A stretch of 64,000 nt of DNA from Paraburkholderia unamae (GCF_003268775.1 NZ_QLSU01000001.1:62001-126000), one strand, 5' to 3'; counted from the stretch's first letter, positions 1 to 8,686 are shown. Notes: generated by a model from the letters alone, not told the origin. Made by a program: numbers and translations.

Positions 1-894
1 CTCGTCGATCGCCTCCAGCCCGAGGAACATGTACTTGAGCCCGATGGTCTGCCACAGGCGGAACACTTCCTTGTTGCGCAGGAGCACGTCGCCGCGCGTT
101 TCCAGGTAGTAACGCTTGTCGATGCCGCGCCGCTTGATCGCCTCGCCAATCGCCATGCCGTGCTCGGCGTGCACGAACGCCACGTCGTCGACGATGAAGA
201 TGCCCGGCTCGCGCAGCGCGGCCAGTTCCTCCACCACGACCTCGGGACTGCGCGTGCGATAGCTGCGGCCATAGAAAGTCCAGGCGCTGCAAAACGTGCA
301 GTCCCACGGGCAGCCGCGTGCGAATTCGATGGAAGCGCAGGGATCGAGCGTGCCGATGAAATACTTGCGCCGGTGGCGCAGCAGGTCGCGCGCGGGACGC
401 ACGGGATCGAGGTTCTCGACGAAACGTGGCGGCGGCCCCGAGCCCTGAGTCGTCACGACGCCGGGCACGTCGAGCAGGTTGCCGCCGTTTGCCGCCGCTT
501 CGAGCAGCGTGTTGATCGAGGCCTCGCCCTCGCCGCGCAGCACGCAGTCGATCGCGCCTTCGGCATGACGCAGCAGATCCTGCGCCGTGAACGACACGCT
601 ATGGCCGCCCACGAACACGAAGCACGACGGCAGCGCCGCCTTCACGGCCTTCGAAAGGTCGATGATCTCGGGAATATTCGCCAGATAATTGCCCGAAAAA
701 CAGAGCGCTTCGGGCTGCCAGTCGCGCACCATGCGCATGAGGTCGCGGTGCGTTTCGACCTGCAAATCGAGGAGCCGTACGTCGTGGCCCGCATCGCGCG
801 CCGTGCCGGCGACCGATTCGAGACCCAGTGGCTCGAGCCGCAGGAAAACGCGCGTGTACATCAGTCCGCTCGGGTGCACAGCAAGCAATCTCAT
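1..894 (-). CDS. hpnR: Hopanoid C-3 methylase, B12-binding radical SAM (3' end outside window)
   Basis: The protein starts MRLLAVHPSGLMYTRV at 894, with an AGGAGG ribosome site just upstream, and runs off the left edge after 298 codons. The first ~140 residues look like a cobalamin-binding domain (GHDVRLLDLQ, FVGGHSVSF). Then comes the radical SAM cluster motif RGCPWDCTFCSAW (CxxxCxxC) near residue 200. HpnR enzymes methylate C-3 of hopanoids in the membrane using SAM and methylcobalamin. HpnJ, the other hopanoid radical SAM enzyme, begins differently in my recollection, so HpnR is preferred. The gene stands alone here, with no other hopanoid gene in the window. The catalytic and C-terminal parts cannot be seen. 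Confidence 0.82.
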   Translation of the reverse strand, partial: MRLLAVHPSGLMYTRVFLRLEPLGLESVAGTARDAGHDVRLLDLQVETHRDLMRMVRDWQPEALCFSGNYLANIPEIIDLSKAVKAALPSCFVFVGGHSVSFTAQDLLRHAEGAIDCVLRGEGEASINTLLEAAANGGNLLDVPGVVTTQGSGPPPRFVENLDPVRPARDLLRHRRKYFIGTLDPCASIEFARGCPWDCTFCSAWTFYGRSYRTRSPEVVVEELAALREPGIFIVDDVAFVHAEHGMAIGEAIKRRGIDKRYYLETRGDVLLRNKEVFRLWQTIGLKYMFLGLEAIDE

Positions 895-1245
895 GAAGCC
901 TCCTTGCGAGACGCCAGCCCGACGCGCTGCAAGCCCTGGCCGTCCGCACACGCAAGAGCACGGCGCATGCCGCTGTCTCCTCGCCGGCCGGCCGGCGCGG
1001 TAGGCCGGACGTTCACGGTCATTCACGGTTGTTGCCGCGTGTGCGCGTGCCGGCAAAGGCGCTTCGAACCTGATGACGCCATTGCCGCGGCGCGCCGCAC
1101 GCGCCAAACTGCCGGGCGCCATTAGCGCCCGCCGGGGCGGCGCAAGCGTCAAGCGTTGCGCCTCGACGCTGTTGCTTCGTGCGAGTCTACGCGCGTTCGC
1201 GCATTGGTGCTGTGCCATCTGCGCGGCAGAAGCGCGCCACGCGCG
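895..1245. other. Intergenic region, GC-rich, no gene seen
   Basis: This 351-base stretch lies between the start of hpnR and the stop of the permease gene; both are on the minus strand. The only structure I see is a perfect 7-bp hairpin with a 5-base loop at 1113-1131 (CGGGCGC/GCGCCCG). It has no T-tract, so it is at most a weak terminator for the permease operon. The open frames crossing the region have no ribosome site or recognisable product. Confidence 0.4.
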
Positions 1246-2736
1246 TCAGAAACTGCCGAACAGCGTGCCGAGCCCAATCACCACGGCCAATGCGATGAGC
1301 GCGCCGACGATGCTGACCACCACGAGGTCGCGATAGCTTTCGCGGTGCGTCGAGCCGCACACGGCAAGCAGCGTGACGACCGCGCCGTTGTGCGGCAGGC
1401 TGTCGAGCGTGCCCGACGACATCACGGCGACGCGGTGCAGCAACGCGGGATCGATGCCGTGCTGGGCCGCGAGTTGCATGTAGGTGCCGCCCAGCGCGTC
1501 GAGGGCGATGGTCAGGCCGCCCGAAGCCGAGCCGGTGAGCCCGGCGAGCAGGTTCGTGGCCACCGCGAGCGAAACGAGCGGCCCGCCGCCGATGCCGAGC
1601 ACCCAGTCCCGCACGGCCTCGAACGCGGGCAGCGCCGCAATCACGGCGCCATAGCCCACGAGGCTGCCCACGCTCAGCACCGGTAAAACCGACGCGTTCG
1701 CGCCCGCATCCACGCTCTCGCGCAGCGCGCCGAGCCGCCCGCGGTTCAGCGCCACGAGCACGATAATGCCGAGCGCGAGCGCGACCGAAACGCCCCACAC
1801 GCCCGCCACCGCCGAGAGCGTGGTCGCGCCCCAGCGCGGCTCGGCCAGATACGAGGCGTCGATACGCGGAAACACGACGACGTTCATCACGAAGTTCATC
1901 GCCACCACGACCACGAGCGGCGCGAGCGCGACAAACGGCGTTGGCGGCCCGGCGTAGTCCGAAGCCGCCGCGCCGTTGCCGATCTCGGCGGGGTCGAACG
2001 CTTGCGCGAGGCTCGCGCGCTCGCGCACGAGCGGGGACTGGCCGCGCGCGTCGTCGTCGGCGCCGCCGTCGTCCGGTTCGACGAAGCCTTCGCCATTGCG
2101 CCGCGCCGCCGCCGCCGCGCGCCCGAGCCACCAGAGGCCGAAGCCCGCCATCACGAGGCTCGCGACCACGCCGAGGCCGGGCGCCGCGAACGGCGTCGTG
2201 CCGAAGAACGGCATCGGAATCGCGTTTTGCAGCGCGGGGGTGCCCGGCAGCGCCGACATCGTGAAGGTCGCCGTGCCGAGCATGATCGCGGCGGGCATCA
2301 GGCGGCGCGGAATGTCAGCGGAACGAAAGAGCGCCTGCGCCATCGGTGCGAGCACGAAGAACGCCACGAAAAGGCTCACGCCCCCGTAAGTGACGAGCGC
2401 GCCGCCCAGCACCACGGCCACGAGCGCGTGGCGCGTGCCGAGCTTGTCGATCATGAGGCGCGCGACGGCGTCCACCGAGCCGCTGTCCTCCATCAGCTTG
2501 CCGAACAGCGAGCCGAGCAGGAACAGCGGGAAGAACTGCGCGAGAAAGCGGCCCGTGCTCGACATGAACGTTTGCGTCCAATGCGCGAGCACCGGCTCGC
2601 CGGAGACGAGCGTGGCCAGCATCGCGCATAGCGGCGCGAGCAGCAGCACGCTCCAGCCGCGATACGCAAGCCAGATCAGCAAGGCGAGACTCGCGAGCAT
2701 GCCCCCCAGTCCGACGATCAGCGTGCCCGCGCTCAT
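1246..2736 (-). CDS. GntP-family permease
   Basis: This is an inner-membrane transporter of 496 residues with about 12 hydrophobic segments from the start (MSAGTLIVGLGGMLASLALL) to the end. Blocks such as FFPLFLLGSLFGKLMEDSG and TMSALPGTPALQNAIP resemble the gluconate:H+ symporter (GntP) family, whose members carry gluconate or other organic acids. A charged hydrophilic loop lies around residues 210-260. The ATG at 2736 overlaps the TGA of the upstream patatin gene as ATGA, so the two are probably translationally coupled. The substrate cannot be read from sequence. A hydroxyacid released by the lipase, such as 3-hydroxybutyrate, is only a guess from context. Confidence 0.75.
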   Translation of the reverse strand: MSAGTLIVGLGGMLASLALLIWLAYRGWSVLLLAPLCAMLATLVSGEPVLAHWTQTFMSSTGRFLAQFFPLFLLGSLFGKLMEDSGSVDAVARLMIDKLGTRHALVAVVLGGALVTYGGVSLFVAFFVLAPMAQALFRSADIPRRLMPAAIMLGTATFTMSALPGTPALQNAIPMPFFGTTPFAAPGLGVVASLVMAGFGLWWLGRAAAAARRNGEGFVEPDDGGADDDARGQSPLVRERASLAQAFDPAEIGNGAAASDYAGPPTPFVALAPLVVVVAMNFVMNVVVFPRIDASYLAEPRWGATTLSAVAGVWGVSVALALGIIVLVALNRGRLGALRESVDAGANASVLPVLSVGSLVGYGAVIAALPAFEAVRDWVLGIGGGPLVSLAVATNLLAGLTGSASGGLTIALDALGGTYMQLAAQHGIDPALLHRVAVMSSGTLDSLPHNGAVVTLLAVCGSTHRESYRDLVVVSIVGALIALAVVIGLGTLFGSF

Positions 2737-3791
2737 TTCAGCACACCTTCGAGCAGCGCTTCGAAATCGAACGACGAGGACACGCCGAGCTGCGCGCCGT
2801 GCTGCGCGAGAAACGCATCGGCATTGCTGCGGCCTTCGTCGCGCAGCATCGTGAGGAAGGGCCACTCGGCGTTGAGTTTCGACGACGAACCGAGCGTGAC
2901 GAGCTTCCCGCTATGCACGCGATGCAGACGCATATGCGCCCAGCGGCGGCCCTCCTCACTGCCCCCGTTGGCCACCTTGTGCAGCAACGCCATCATGCGA
3001 AGCTCCTTGATGAGCGGCGAATTGAACGCGATCTCGTTCACGCGGTTGATGATCTCGCGCGCCGAACGCGGCGTGCCCGGCCGCTCGACAGGGTTGACCT
3101 GCACGAGGATCGTGTCGATCGAATCGGTTTCGCGCACGAGCGGCGAAATCGTCGGGTTGCCCGCGTAGCCGCCGTCCCAATAGGCCTCGCCGTCGATCTC
3201 GACGGCCTGGAACAAGGTGGGCAGACAGGCCGAGGCGAGCAGCGCGTCGGGTGTCAGGTCGGCGTTGCGGAACACGCGCGCCTGGCCGTTGGTCACGCGC
3301 GTGGCCGTGACGAAGAGCTTGATGCGCGAGTTGCGCAGCGCGTCGAAGTCGATGGTGTCGGCGAGAATCGTGCGCAGCGGGTTCACGCTCGCCGGGTTCA
3401 GATCGTAGGGCGAGACCACGCGCGCCATCATGTCGAGCGCGACGAAGATCGGCGAATGATCGAGCGTCCAGCGGCCGAGCAGCATGTCGACGGGACCGCG
3501 CCGGAACGGGCTGAAGCGCGCGGCGTCGGCCACGCGGCGCCAGAAGCGTTCGAGCGCCTCGCGCGCGCCGGCCGCACCGTTTTGCGCGTGGCCGCTCGCG
3601 AGCACGGCCGCGTTCATCGCGCCCGCCGAGGTCCCGGAAATACCTTCGATCTGGAGCCACGGCTCTTCGAGCAGGCGGTCCAGCACGCCCCACGTGTAGG
3701 CGCCATGCGAGCCGCCGCCTTGCAGTGCAAGATCGATGAGCAGGGGCTCGGTGCGGACCGTGCGGGTTGACGTCTCGGATTCGGCGGGCAT
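2733..3791 (-). CDS. Patatin-like phospholipase
   Basis: The 352-residue protein has the patatin Ser-Asp dyad. The oxyanion-hole motif is LALQGGGSHGAYTWG near residue 20, the nucleophile motif is GTSAG (GxSxG) near residue 55, and the catalytic Asp lies in DGGYAGNP. Patatins hydrolyse acyl esters of lipids; some bacterial relatives act on phospholipids or storage granules. The start MPAESETS at 3791 has a GGAG ribosome site. Longer upstream starts give an implausible Arg-rich leader. The gene heads a two-gene operon with the overlapping permease. No signal peptide is evident, so a cytoplasmic site is likely. Confidence 0.85.
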   Translation of the reverse strand: MPAESETSTRTVRTEPLLIDLALQGGGSHGAYTWGVLDRLLEEPWLQIEGISGTSAGAMNAAVLASGHAQNGAAGAREALERFWRRVADAARFSPFRRGPVDMLLGRWTLDHSPIFVALDMMARVVSPYDLNPASVNPLRTILADTIDFDALRNSRIKLFVTATRVTNGQARVFRNADLTPDALLASACLPTLFQAVEIDGEAYWDGGYAGNPTISPLVRETDSIDTILVQVNPVERPGTPRSAREIINRVNEIAFNSPLIKELRMMALLHKVANGGSEEGRRWAHMRLHRVHSGKLVTLGSSSKLNAEWPFLTMLRDEGRSNADAFLAQHGAQLGVSSSFDFEALLEGVLK

Positions 3792-3912
3792 TGCGGCTCC
3801 GTTCCAGATCGACCAGTGGCGAGGGTACAGGAAAAGCGCAAACGGGCGCTCGAGAATGACGCAGCGCGCCATTTCCGTTTCGGGCCTGAGCCTGGGCGCG
3901 CCGATACCGGCT

Positions 3913-3944
3913 GGCATCCCGGCAGGTACTCCTGCCGGGATGCC
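3913..3944. repeat. Perfect 14-bp inverted repeat with 4-base loop
   Basis: GGCATCCCGGCAGG at 3913-3926 is followed by TACT and the exact complement at 3931-3944. It lies between two divergent gene starts, where terminators are not expected, and has no T-tract. Its right arm contains the ATG at 3940 that is the best start of the glycosylase gene. The hairpin could therefore mask the start, or be an operator. Confidence 0.7.
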
Positions 3945-5022
3945 GTTTGATAGACTGGTCCTCCCGCCCGCTTTCCTTCGTCGTACCGTGCCGAACGCTC
4001 GACCGCTTCGCCAGATTCGTCCGCTCCAGTCGCTCCCCGCGCTGCTCGAAGAAATTCGCGCTTGCCATGCCTGCGCCGACGCTCTGCCGCTCGGGCCGCG
4101 CCCGGTGCTACAGGCAAGCGCCACGTCGCGCCTGCTCATCGTCGGTCAGGCGCCGGGCGCGAAGGTGCATGCATCGGGCATCCCGTGGGACGACGCGAGC
4201 GGCGAGCGCCTGCGCGCATGGCTCGGCATCGACAGCGCAACGTTCTACGACGCCTCGCGCGTGGCGCTCGTGCCGATGGGGTTCTGCTATCCGGGCCGCG
4301 GCGGCGGCGGCGATAACCCGCCGCGCCCCGAATGCGCGCCGCTGTGGCACGAAAAGCTCATCGGGCAGCTCACAAATGTGCGTCTCACGCTGCTGGTCGG
4401 CCAGTACGCGCAGCGCCACTTTCTTGGCAACCGGCGCAAGGCGTCGCTCACCGAAACCGTCGCGGCCTGGCGCGAGTACGCGCCCGACTTTGTACCGCTG
4501 CCGCACCCCTCGCCGCGCAACCAGCCCTGGCTCAAGCGCCATCCGTGGTTCGGGCACGACGTGCTGCCGGCTTTGCAGGAACGCGTGGGCGCGCTCCTTG
4601 CGTCCACGCAACCCAGGGCGCGGGACGCGCAATCCGCAAGAAAGGACTCGATGATGACGAAACCGGCAATCGATATCCAGCGTGTCTACGAGCCGCTGCC
4701 CGAAGGCGGGCATCACTGCTTTCTCGTCGACCGGCTGTGGCCGCGCGGGCTAAGCAAGGAAAAACTCGCGAATGTGGAATGGCTGAAGGAGGTGGCGCCG
4801 AGCACGGCGCTGCGCCAGTGGTTCCACAAGGACCCGGAGCAATGGACCGAATTCAGGAAGCGCTATCTGGCCGAGTTGAACGCCAATCCGGATGGCTGGC
4901 AGCCGCTCGCCGAAGCGGCCGCCGCAGGGCACGTCACCCTGCTCTACGGCTCGCACGACACGCAGCGCAATCACGCGATCGTGCTGCGCGACTATCTGGA
5001 GAAGAAGTTGCAGCACAAATAA
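3940..5022 (+). CDS. Uracil-DNA glycosylase-family protein in frame with YeaO/DUF488 domain
   Basis: One uninterrupted frame of 360 codons joins two domains. Residues ~25-225 resemble the UDG superfamily: GQAPG motif A (LLIVGQAPGAKVHASGIPW) and the late motif LPHPSPRN. There is one CxxC pair (CHAC) rather than the four cysteines of family 4 enzymes. Residues ~238-360 are a complete YeaO/DUF488 domain (HHCFLVDRLWPRGLSK). UDGs remove uracil from DNA; the YeaO function is unknown. In related bacteria, as far as I know, these are usually separate genes. An AAAGGA ribosome site 5 bases before ATGATG at 4651 suggests independent initiation of the second domain. Start choice is uncertain: ATG 3940 lies inside a hairpin, and GTG 3988 is possible. 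Confidence 0.7.
   Translation: MPFDRLVLPPAFLRRTVPNARPLRQIRPLQSLPALLEEIRACHACADALPLGPRPVLQASATSRLLIVGQAPGAKVHASGIPWDDASGERLRAWLGIDSATFYDASRVALVPMGFCYPGRGGGGDNPPRPECAPLWHEKLIGQLTNVRLTLLVGQYAQRHFLGNRRKASLTETVAAWREYAPDFVPLPHPSPRNQPWLKRHPWFGHDVLPALQERVGALLASTQPRARDAQSARKDSMMTKPAIDIQRVYEPLPEGGHHCFLVDRLWPRGLSKEKLANVEWLKEVAPSTALRQWFHKDPEQWTEFRKRYLAELNANPDGWQPLAEAAAAGHVTLLYGSHDTQRNHAIVLRDYLEKKLQHK
4651..5022 (+). CDS. DUF488/YeaO-family protein (internal start of the fused frame)
   Basis: Beginning at ATGATG (4651/4654) behind AAAGGA, this 123-residue product (MMTKPAIDIQRVYEPLPEGG...) matches the usual length of stand-alone YeaO proteins. It shows the family core DRLWPRG, EWLKEVAPS, LRQWFHKDP and LLYGSHD. 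The function is unknown. It shares its frame with the upstream glycosylase, and no stop codon separates them. Either the upstream stop was lost, or both a fusion and a short form are made. I list it separately because its own ribosome site looks better than that of the long form. Confidence 0.6.
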   Translation: MMTKPAIDIQRVYEPLPEGGHHCFLVDRLWPRGLSKEKLANVEWLKEVAPSTALRQWFHKDPEQWTEFRKRYLAELNANPDGWQPLAEAAAAGHVTLLYGSHDTQRNHAIVLRDYLEKKLQHK

Positions 5023-5095
5023 GCATCAGGCGGGCGACGCGCGGCCGGCGGGTCGGCCAGGCGCGTCGTCCTGCTTTTATCGCCTGGTGCGCCGC

Positions 5096-6418
5096 TTAGA
5101 ACAGATACATCCCCGCGACGAACACCACGCCCGAGAACAGCAGCGTTGTCACGCAATAGCCCATGATGTCGCGCACGCCGAGGCCCGCGATGGCGAGCGC
5201 GGGCAGCGCCCAGAACGGCTGCGCCATGTTGGTCCAGGCTTCGCCGTAAGCGATCGCCATGGCCGACTTGCCGAGATCCGCACCCAGCGCCTGCGCCGCC
5301 GGCATCACGAACGGCCCCTGCACCACCCAGTGGCCGCCGCCCGAAGGCACCGCGAAGTTGATCACCGCCGAGCTCAGGAACACGAGCAGCGGGAACGTGT
5401 GCACGTTCGCAATATCGACGAACCACTTGGTGATGACGCCCGCAAGCCCCGAGTGGTCCATCAGCGCCTGGATGCCTGCATAGAACGGGAACTGGATCAT
5501 GATGCCCGAGGCGCCCTTCGCGGCGCCGGCCACGGCGCGCGCGTAGGCCATCGGCGTCTTGTGCAGCACGAGACCCGCCGCGAGGAACACCAGGTTCACG
5601 GTGTCGATGTCGAGCGCGAAGCCCTTCGCGTGGAAGCGGAAACCGAGGAACACAAAACACAGCGCCGCCACCAGCAGCGAGAGCGCGCGGCTTTCCTCGA
5701 TGCGCTCGGCGAAGGTCGCGTCGGGGCCGAGCTTGCGCTCGACGCTGGGCGGATCTTCGAGCAGCGCGGGATCGACCGAGACGACATCTTCGGGCTTGGG
5801 CATCATGAGGCGCACGAGAATCGGCAGCAGCACGATCAGGCCGATCGTGATGAACGCGTTATAGCCCGTGAAAATGGTCTGCGAAACCGGGATCAGGCCA
5901 ACGGCCTTTTCCATCGGGTTGCCCTTCGTGGCCGCCACGAGCGGCACCGAGCCGGAGAGCCCGCCGTGCCACGTGAGAAAGCCCATGTACGCGGCCGCGA
6001 CCAGCAGCCGGTAGTCCGTGCCGCGCACGCGGCGCGCCACTTCGCGCGAGAACATCGCGCCGAGCACGAGGCCGAAGCCCCAGTTGATCGCGCAGGCGAT
6101 CGCCCCCACGAACGCCACGAGCATCACGCCCTGGCCCGGCGTGCGCGCGCAGCTTGCGAGCGCGACCAGCATGCGCTTGACCGGCGCGGAACTGGCGAGC
6201 GCGTGGCCCGTCACGAGAATCAGGACCATCTGCATCGCGAAGGCGAGCAGATTCCAGAAGCCCGAGCCCCACATCAGGACGAGCGCTTCGGGTGACTGCG
6301 GCGTGAGCGCGAACGCCAGCACGAAGGTCACGACGGTCAGGAGAATGGCGAAGATGAGCGGATCGGGCAAGATCCGATGCACTACGCCGGTGAAGAAATG
6401 GGAAATACGCTGAATCAC
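5096..6418 (-). CDS. atoE: Short-chain fatty acid transporter, AtoE family
   Basis: The 440-residue inner-membrane protein has about 12 membrane segments. It begins at GTG 6418 behind GAGGAG. Family blocks seen include LMWGSGFWNLLAFAMQM, INWGFGLVLGA, YMGFLTWHGGLSGS and AVINFAVPSGGGHWVVQGP, characteristic of AtoE-type carriers of acetoacetate and butyrate. It stands alone, without atoDAB thiolase/transferase genes. The neighbouring PHB-type genes make short-chain acyl import plausible but not proven. The 263-base gap upstream (6419-6681) is shared with the divergent SH3 gene and must hold both promoters. Confidence 0.85.
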   Translation of the reverse strand: MIQRISHFFTGVVHRILPDPLIFAILLTVVTFVLAFALTPQSPEALVLMWGSGFWNLLAFAMQMVLILVTGHALASSAPVKRMLVALASCARTPGQGVMLVAFVGAIACAINWGFGLVLGAMFSREVARRVRGTDYRLLVAAAYMGFLTWHGGLSGSVPLVAATKGNPMEKAVGLIPVSQTIFTGYNAFITIGLIVLLPILVRLMMPKPEDVVSVDPALLEDPPSVERKLGPDATFAERIEESRALSLLVAALCFVFLGFRFHAKGFALDIDTVNLVFLAAGLVLHKTPMAYARAVAGAAKGASGIMIQFPFYAGIQALMDHSGLAGVITKWFVDIANVHTFPLLVFLSSAVINFAVPSGGGHWVVQGPFVMPAAQALGADLGKSAMAIAYGEAWTNMAQPFWALPALAIAGLGVRDIMGYCVTTLLFSGVVFVAGMYLF

Positions 6419-6681
6419 GGTGGTCTGCTCCTCGTCTGCTGATACGGATTCGGCCGCTTGTTTTCATCGTTGCGAACCGAGGCCGCGATTCTTGCACAAG
6501 GCTGCACAATGCGTGCGTAACACGGGCAGGCTCGCAACGATTACATCTTGCTTTCGCCACTTTCGCCTGGCTGCGAAATAAGCCGTTACATGCACAGACG
6601 CGCCCAAAAAGGCTTATCTGCTACCGTTACGACTGCTATCTCAATAAATGTCCGGGTGATTGCACCCAGCGGGAGGCAGCA

Positions 6682-7479
6682 ATGCGCAAGCAGTTTCTCG
6701 GTGTCGTGTTCGCCGGCCTGGCCTGCCTGTTCGCGGCTTCGCCGCCGGCCCACGCCCAGTCTCAGGGCTTCACCAATCAAACCGTGAATCTCTACGCCGG
6801 CCCCGCCGCCGATTTTCCGATCGTCGCCCAGGTGCCGGGCGGCGTGGGGATTACGGTGTGGGGCTGCGTCGCCGGCTTCAGCTGGTGCGACGTGGGGATG
6901 CCCGGCCTGCGCGGCTGGGTCTATGGCAGTTTCATCAGCTACCCGTGGCAAGGACAGCGCGTACCGGTGATGGCCTATGGCCCGCGCATCGGCCTGCCTG
7001 TCGTCACGTTCTCGCTCGGCGCGTATTGGGGTCTCCATTATCGCGACCGGCCGTGGTTCTCCAATCAGTCTCGCTGGGCACGCCATCCCGGCCCGCGGCC
7101 CGTGCCGCCGCCGCCCATCCGGCCGCGCCCGCCTTCACACGGCGCGGGGCGCCCGCCCGGCGGCGCACGACCGCCCTCGCAAGGCGGCGGCAATCGTCCG
7201 CCCAACAACGCCGGGCCGGGTAACCGGCCACCCGGCGCGGGCTCCGGCAATAACAACGCGCGTCCGCCGGGTCAAGGCAATGCGCGTCCGCCGAACCAGG
7301 GCAGCGGCAGGCCGAGCGGACAAGGCGGCGGGCGGCCGCAGGGTGGCGGCAACAGTCGTCCGCAGGGTGGTGGTGGCGGAGGCGGAGGCGGAGGCGCCGG
7401 TGGTGGTGGCGGTCCTGGCGGTCCTGGCGGTGGCGGTGGCGGTGGCGGTGGCGGCGGTCGTCCGCCGCCTGGCAACTGA
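6682..7479 (+). CDS. Exported SH3-domain protein with Pro/Gly-rich tail
   Basis: The 265-residue protein starts behind GGGAGG. A signal peptide is clear (MRKQFLGVVFAGLACLFAASPPAHA|Q). Residues ~30-90 are a bacterial SH3 fold (VNLYAGPAADFPIVAQV, WCDV, RGWVYGSFI), a module that usually binds peptidoglycan or peptides. From residue ~135 the sequence is low complexity, first Pro/Arg-rich, then Gly/Asn/Arg, then almost pure Gly runs. A periplasmic or envelope location is likely. The Gly tail is encoded by a tandem GGN tract and may vary in length between strains. The function is not known. Confidence 0.8.
   Translation: MRKQFLGVVFAGLACLFAASPPAHAQSQGFTNQTVNLYAGPAADFPIVAQVPGGVGITVWGCVAGFSWCDVGMPGLRGWVYGSFISYPWQGQRVPVMAYGPRIGLPVVTFSLGAYWGLHYRDRPWFSNQSRWARHPGPRPVPPPPIRPRPPSHGAGRPPGGARPPSQGGGNRPPNNAGPGNRPPGAGSGNNNARPPGQGNARPPNQGSGRPSGQGGGRPQGGGNSRPQGGGGGGGGGGAGGGGGPGGPGGGGGGGGGGGRPPPGN
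7365..7458 (+). repeat. Low-complexity GGT/GGC/GGA tandem tract
   Basis: About 95 bases of nearly uninterrupted GGN triplets encode the Gly-rich end of the SH3-domain protein. The reverse strand reads as poly-Pro, which I treat as a shadow. Such tracts are prone to slippage and to assembly error. Confidence 0.75.
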
Positions 7480-7504
7480 CCTGCCGGTCAGGCTGCGCCG
7501 CAGT

Positions 7505-8494
7505 CTAGAAACGGTAGCCAATCCCGCCCAGTATCACGTCCGTATCGCGGCTATAGCGCGTGACCACGCGATTCCACGTCACGCGCGCGGCCCAGTGCGG
7601 CGTGAAGCGATACGAAGCCGAGACGGAGACGAGCCCCGAGAGAATGCCGTCGCCGGTATCGCGCTGATCGGGGTGCTCACCGTGATGGATCGCCGCATAA
7701 AGCCCCGCGCCGAAACCCAGCGTGAGATGGTCGTCAAGGAACGCGCGCGTGAGCCAGAGTTGCGCCGTCGCGCCATCGCGCCGCGCCGAGATGCCGTTGC
7801 CTTCGTGCAGATAGCCTACGGTCGCGTCGATAAAGGAACTAAGGCCGCGGCGGTATTCGATCGCCTCGGCCGCCGATGTCTGTGACTGGAGGCTGTTGAG
7901 GATCGTCTCGCCCGCCATCAGCGTAATTTCGTTGTTCGTCACCTTCTGCGTGCGCGGCAGCGCGAAATCGCGCGGGCCTGGCGTGTCCGGCGCGTCGAGC
8001 TGGTAGCCGACGCCGAGCATGAGCGCCGTAGTGGAAGGCCCATGTGCGATCTGCACGCGATTGAGTTGCAGGTTCGCCGTCCAGCGCTGCGTGGCATACC
8101 ACGTGGCGCGCGCGCTGTAGAGCATGCCCCAGCCGTGCGTATCGGAATAGCCAGCGCCCTGCGAGGCGGCCTCCGTGTCGAAGTAGCGATACGGCCCGAC
8201 GCCCAGCGCGAACACGAAACGCCGTTGCGCGAGCGGCAGCCGCGCCCACGCCTGAATAGCCTGACCGTCGCGGTGATGGTCGGGAATATGCCCTTCGTTG
8301 AGCCACGAAATGCTGCCGGCGAAATACTCGCCGAAGCCTTCCGTGTAATCCATTTGCCAGGAATAGGAATGGTCGGCGCCGCTTTTGAGCGGCCCAGTGT
8401 AAAGCGTGAACTCCTGCGCGCACGCCGACCCCGAAGCCAGGACGAGTGCCGTGGCGCTCACGCTGAACGCAGCTAGCGACGTGGTTGACTTCAT
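7505..8494 (-). CDS. Putative outer-membrane beta-barrel protein
   Basis: The 329-residue protein starts at MKSTTSLAAFSVSATALV with a signal peptide cleaved near SACAQ|EF. The rest alternates polar and aromatic residues typical of beta strands and ends in GIGYRF, the terminal Phe signature of barrels handled by the Bam complex. I do not recognise the family. A distant relation to PagL-like lipid A deacylases is conceivable from its length and Tyr/Trp-rich strands, but I cannot assign a catalytic His-Ser pair. It converges on the SH3 gene, with 25 bases between stops. An upstream in-frame start at 8539 would spoil the signal peptide. Confidence 0.65.
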   Translation of the reverse strand: MKSTTSLAAFSVSATALVLASGSACAQEFTLYTGPLKSGADHSYSWQMDYTEGFGEYFAGSISWLNEGHIPDHHRDGQAIQAWARLPLAQRRFVFALGVGPYRYFDTEAASQGAGYSDTHGWGMLYSARATWYATQRWTANLQLNRVQIAHGPSTTALMLGVGYQLDAPDTPGPRDFALPRTQKVTNNEITLMAGETILNSLQSQTSAAEAIEYRRGLSSFIDATVGYLHEGNGISARRDGATAQLWLTRAFLDDHLTLGFGAGLYAAIHHGEHPDQRDTGDGILSGLVSVSASYRFTPHWAARVTWNRVVTRYSRDTDVILGGIGYRF

Positions 8495-8630
8495 GATGAG
8501 CGTTGTTGCGTAGAAGTCGCCGAGCTTAGTGCATGGCAATATGACTTGTGTAATGCGCTTCTTTCAGTCCATTACAAGGGCGGAATGCGGAAGATATTGC
8601 CCTCTTCATTCGTATTCCTGATTAACATCC

Positions 8631-8660
8631 AAAAATAAAACGCCGCATCGAAGTGCGGCG
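8631..8660 (-). terminator. Rho-independent terminator of the His-rich peptide gene
   Basis: Reading the minus strand, a perfect 7-bp stem (CGCCGCA/TGCGGCG, loop of 6) at 8660-8641 is followed at once by TTTTATTTTT. It sits 26 bases past the stop of the small gene at 8687. Confidence 0.88.
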
Positions 8661-8686
8661 TCATTCATTCAACACAACGTCGCGCG

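Noticed and set aside
7272..7475. Poly-Pro protein on the minus strand
   Set aside because: It is the complement of the Gly-rich coding tract of the SH3 protein, with no ribosome site.
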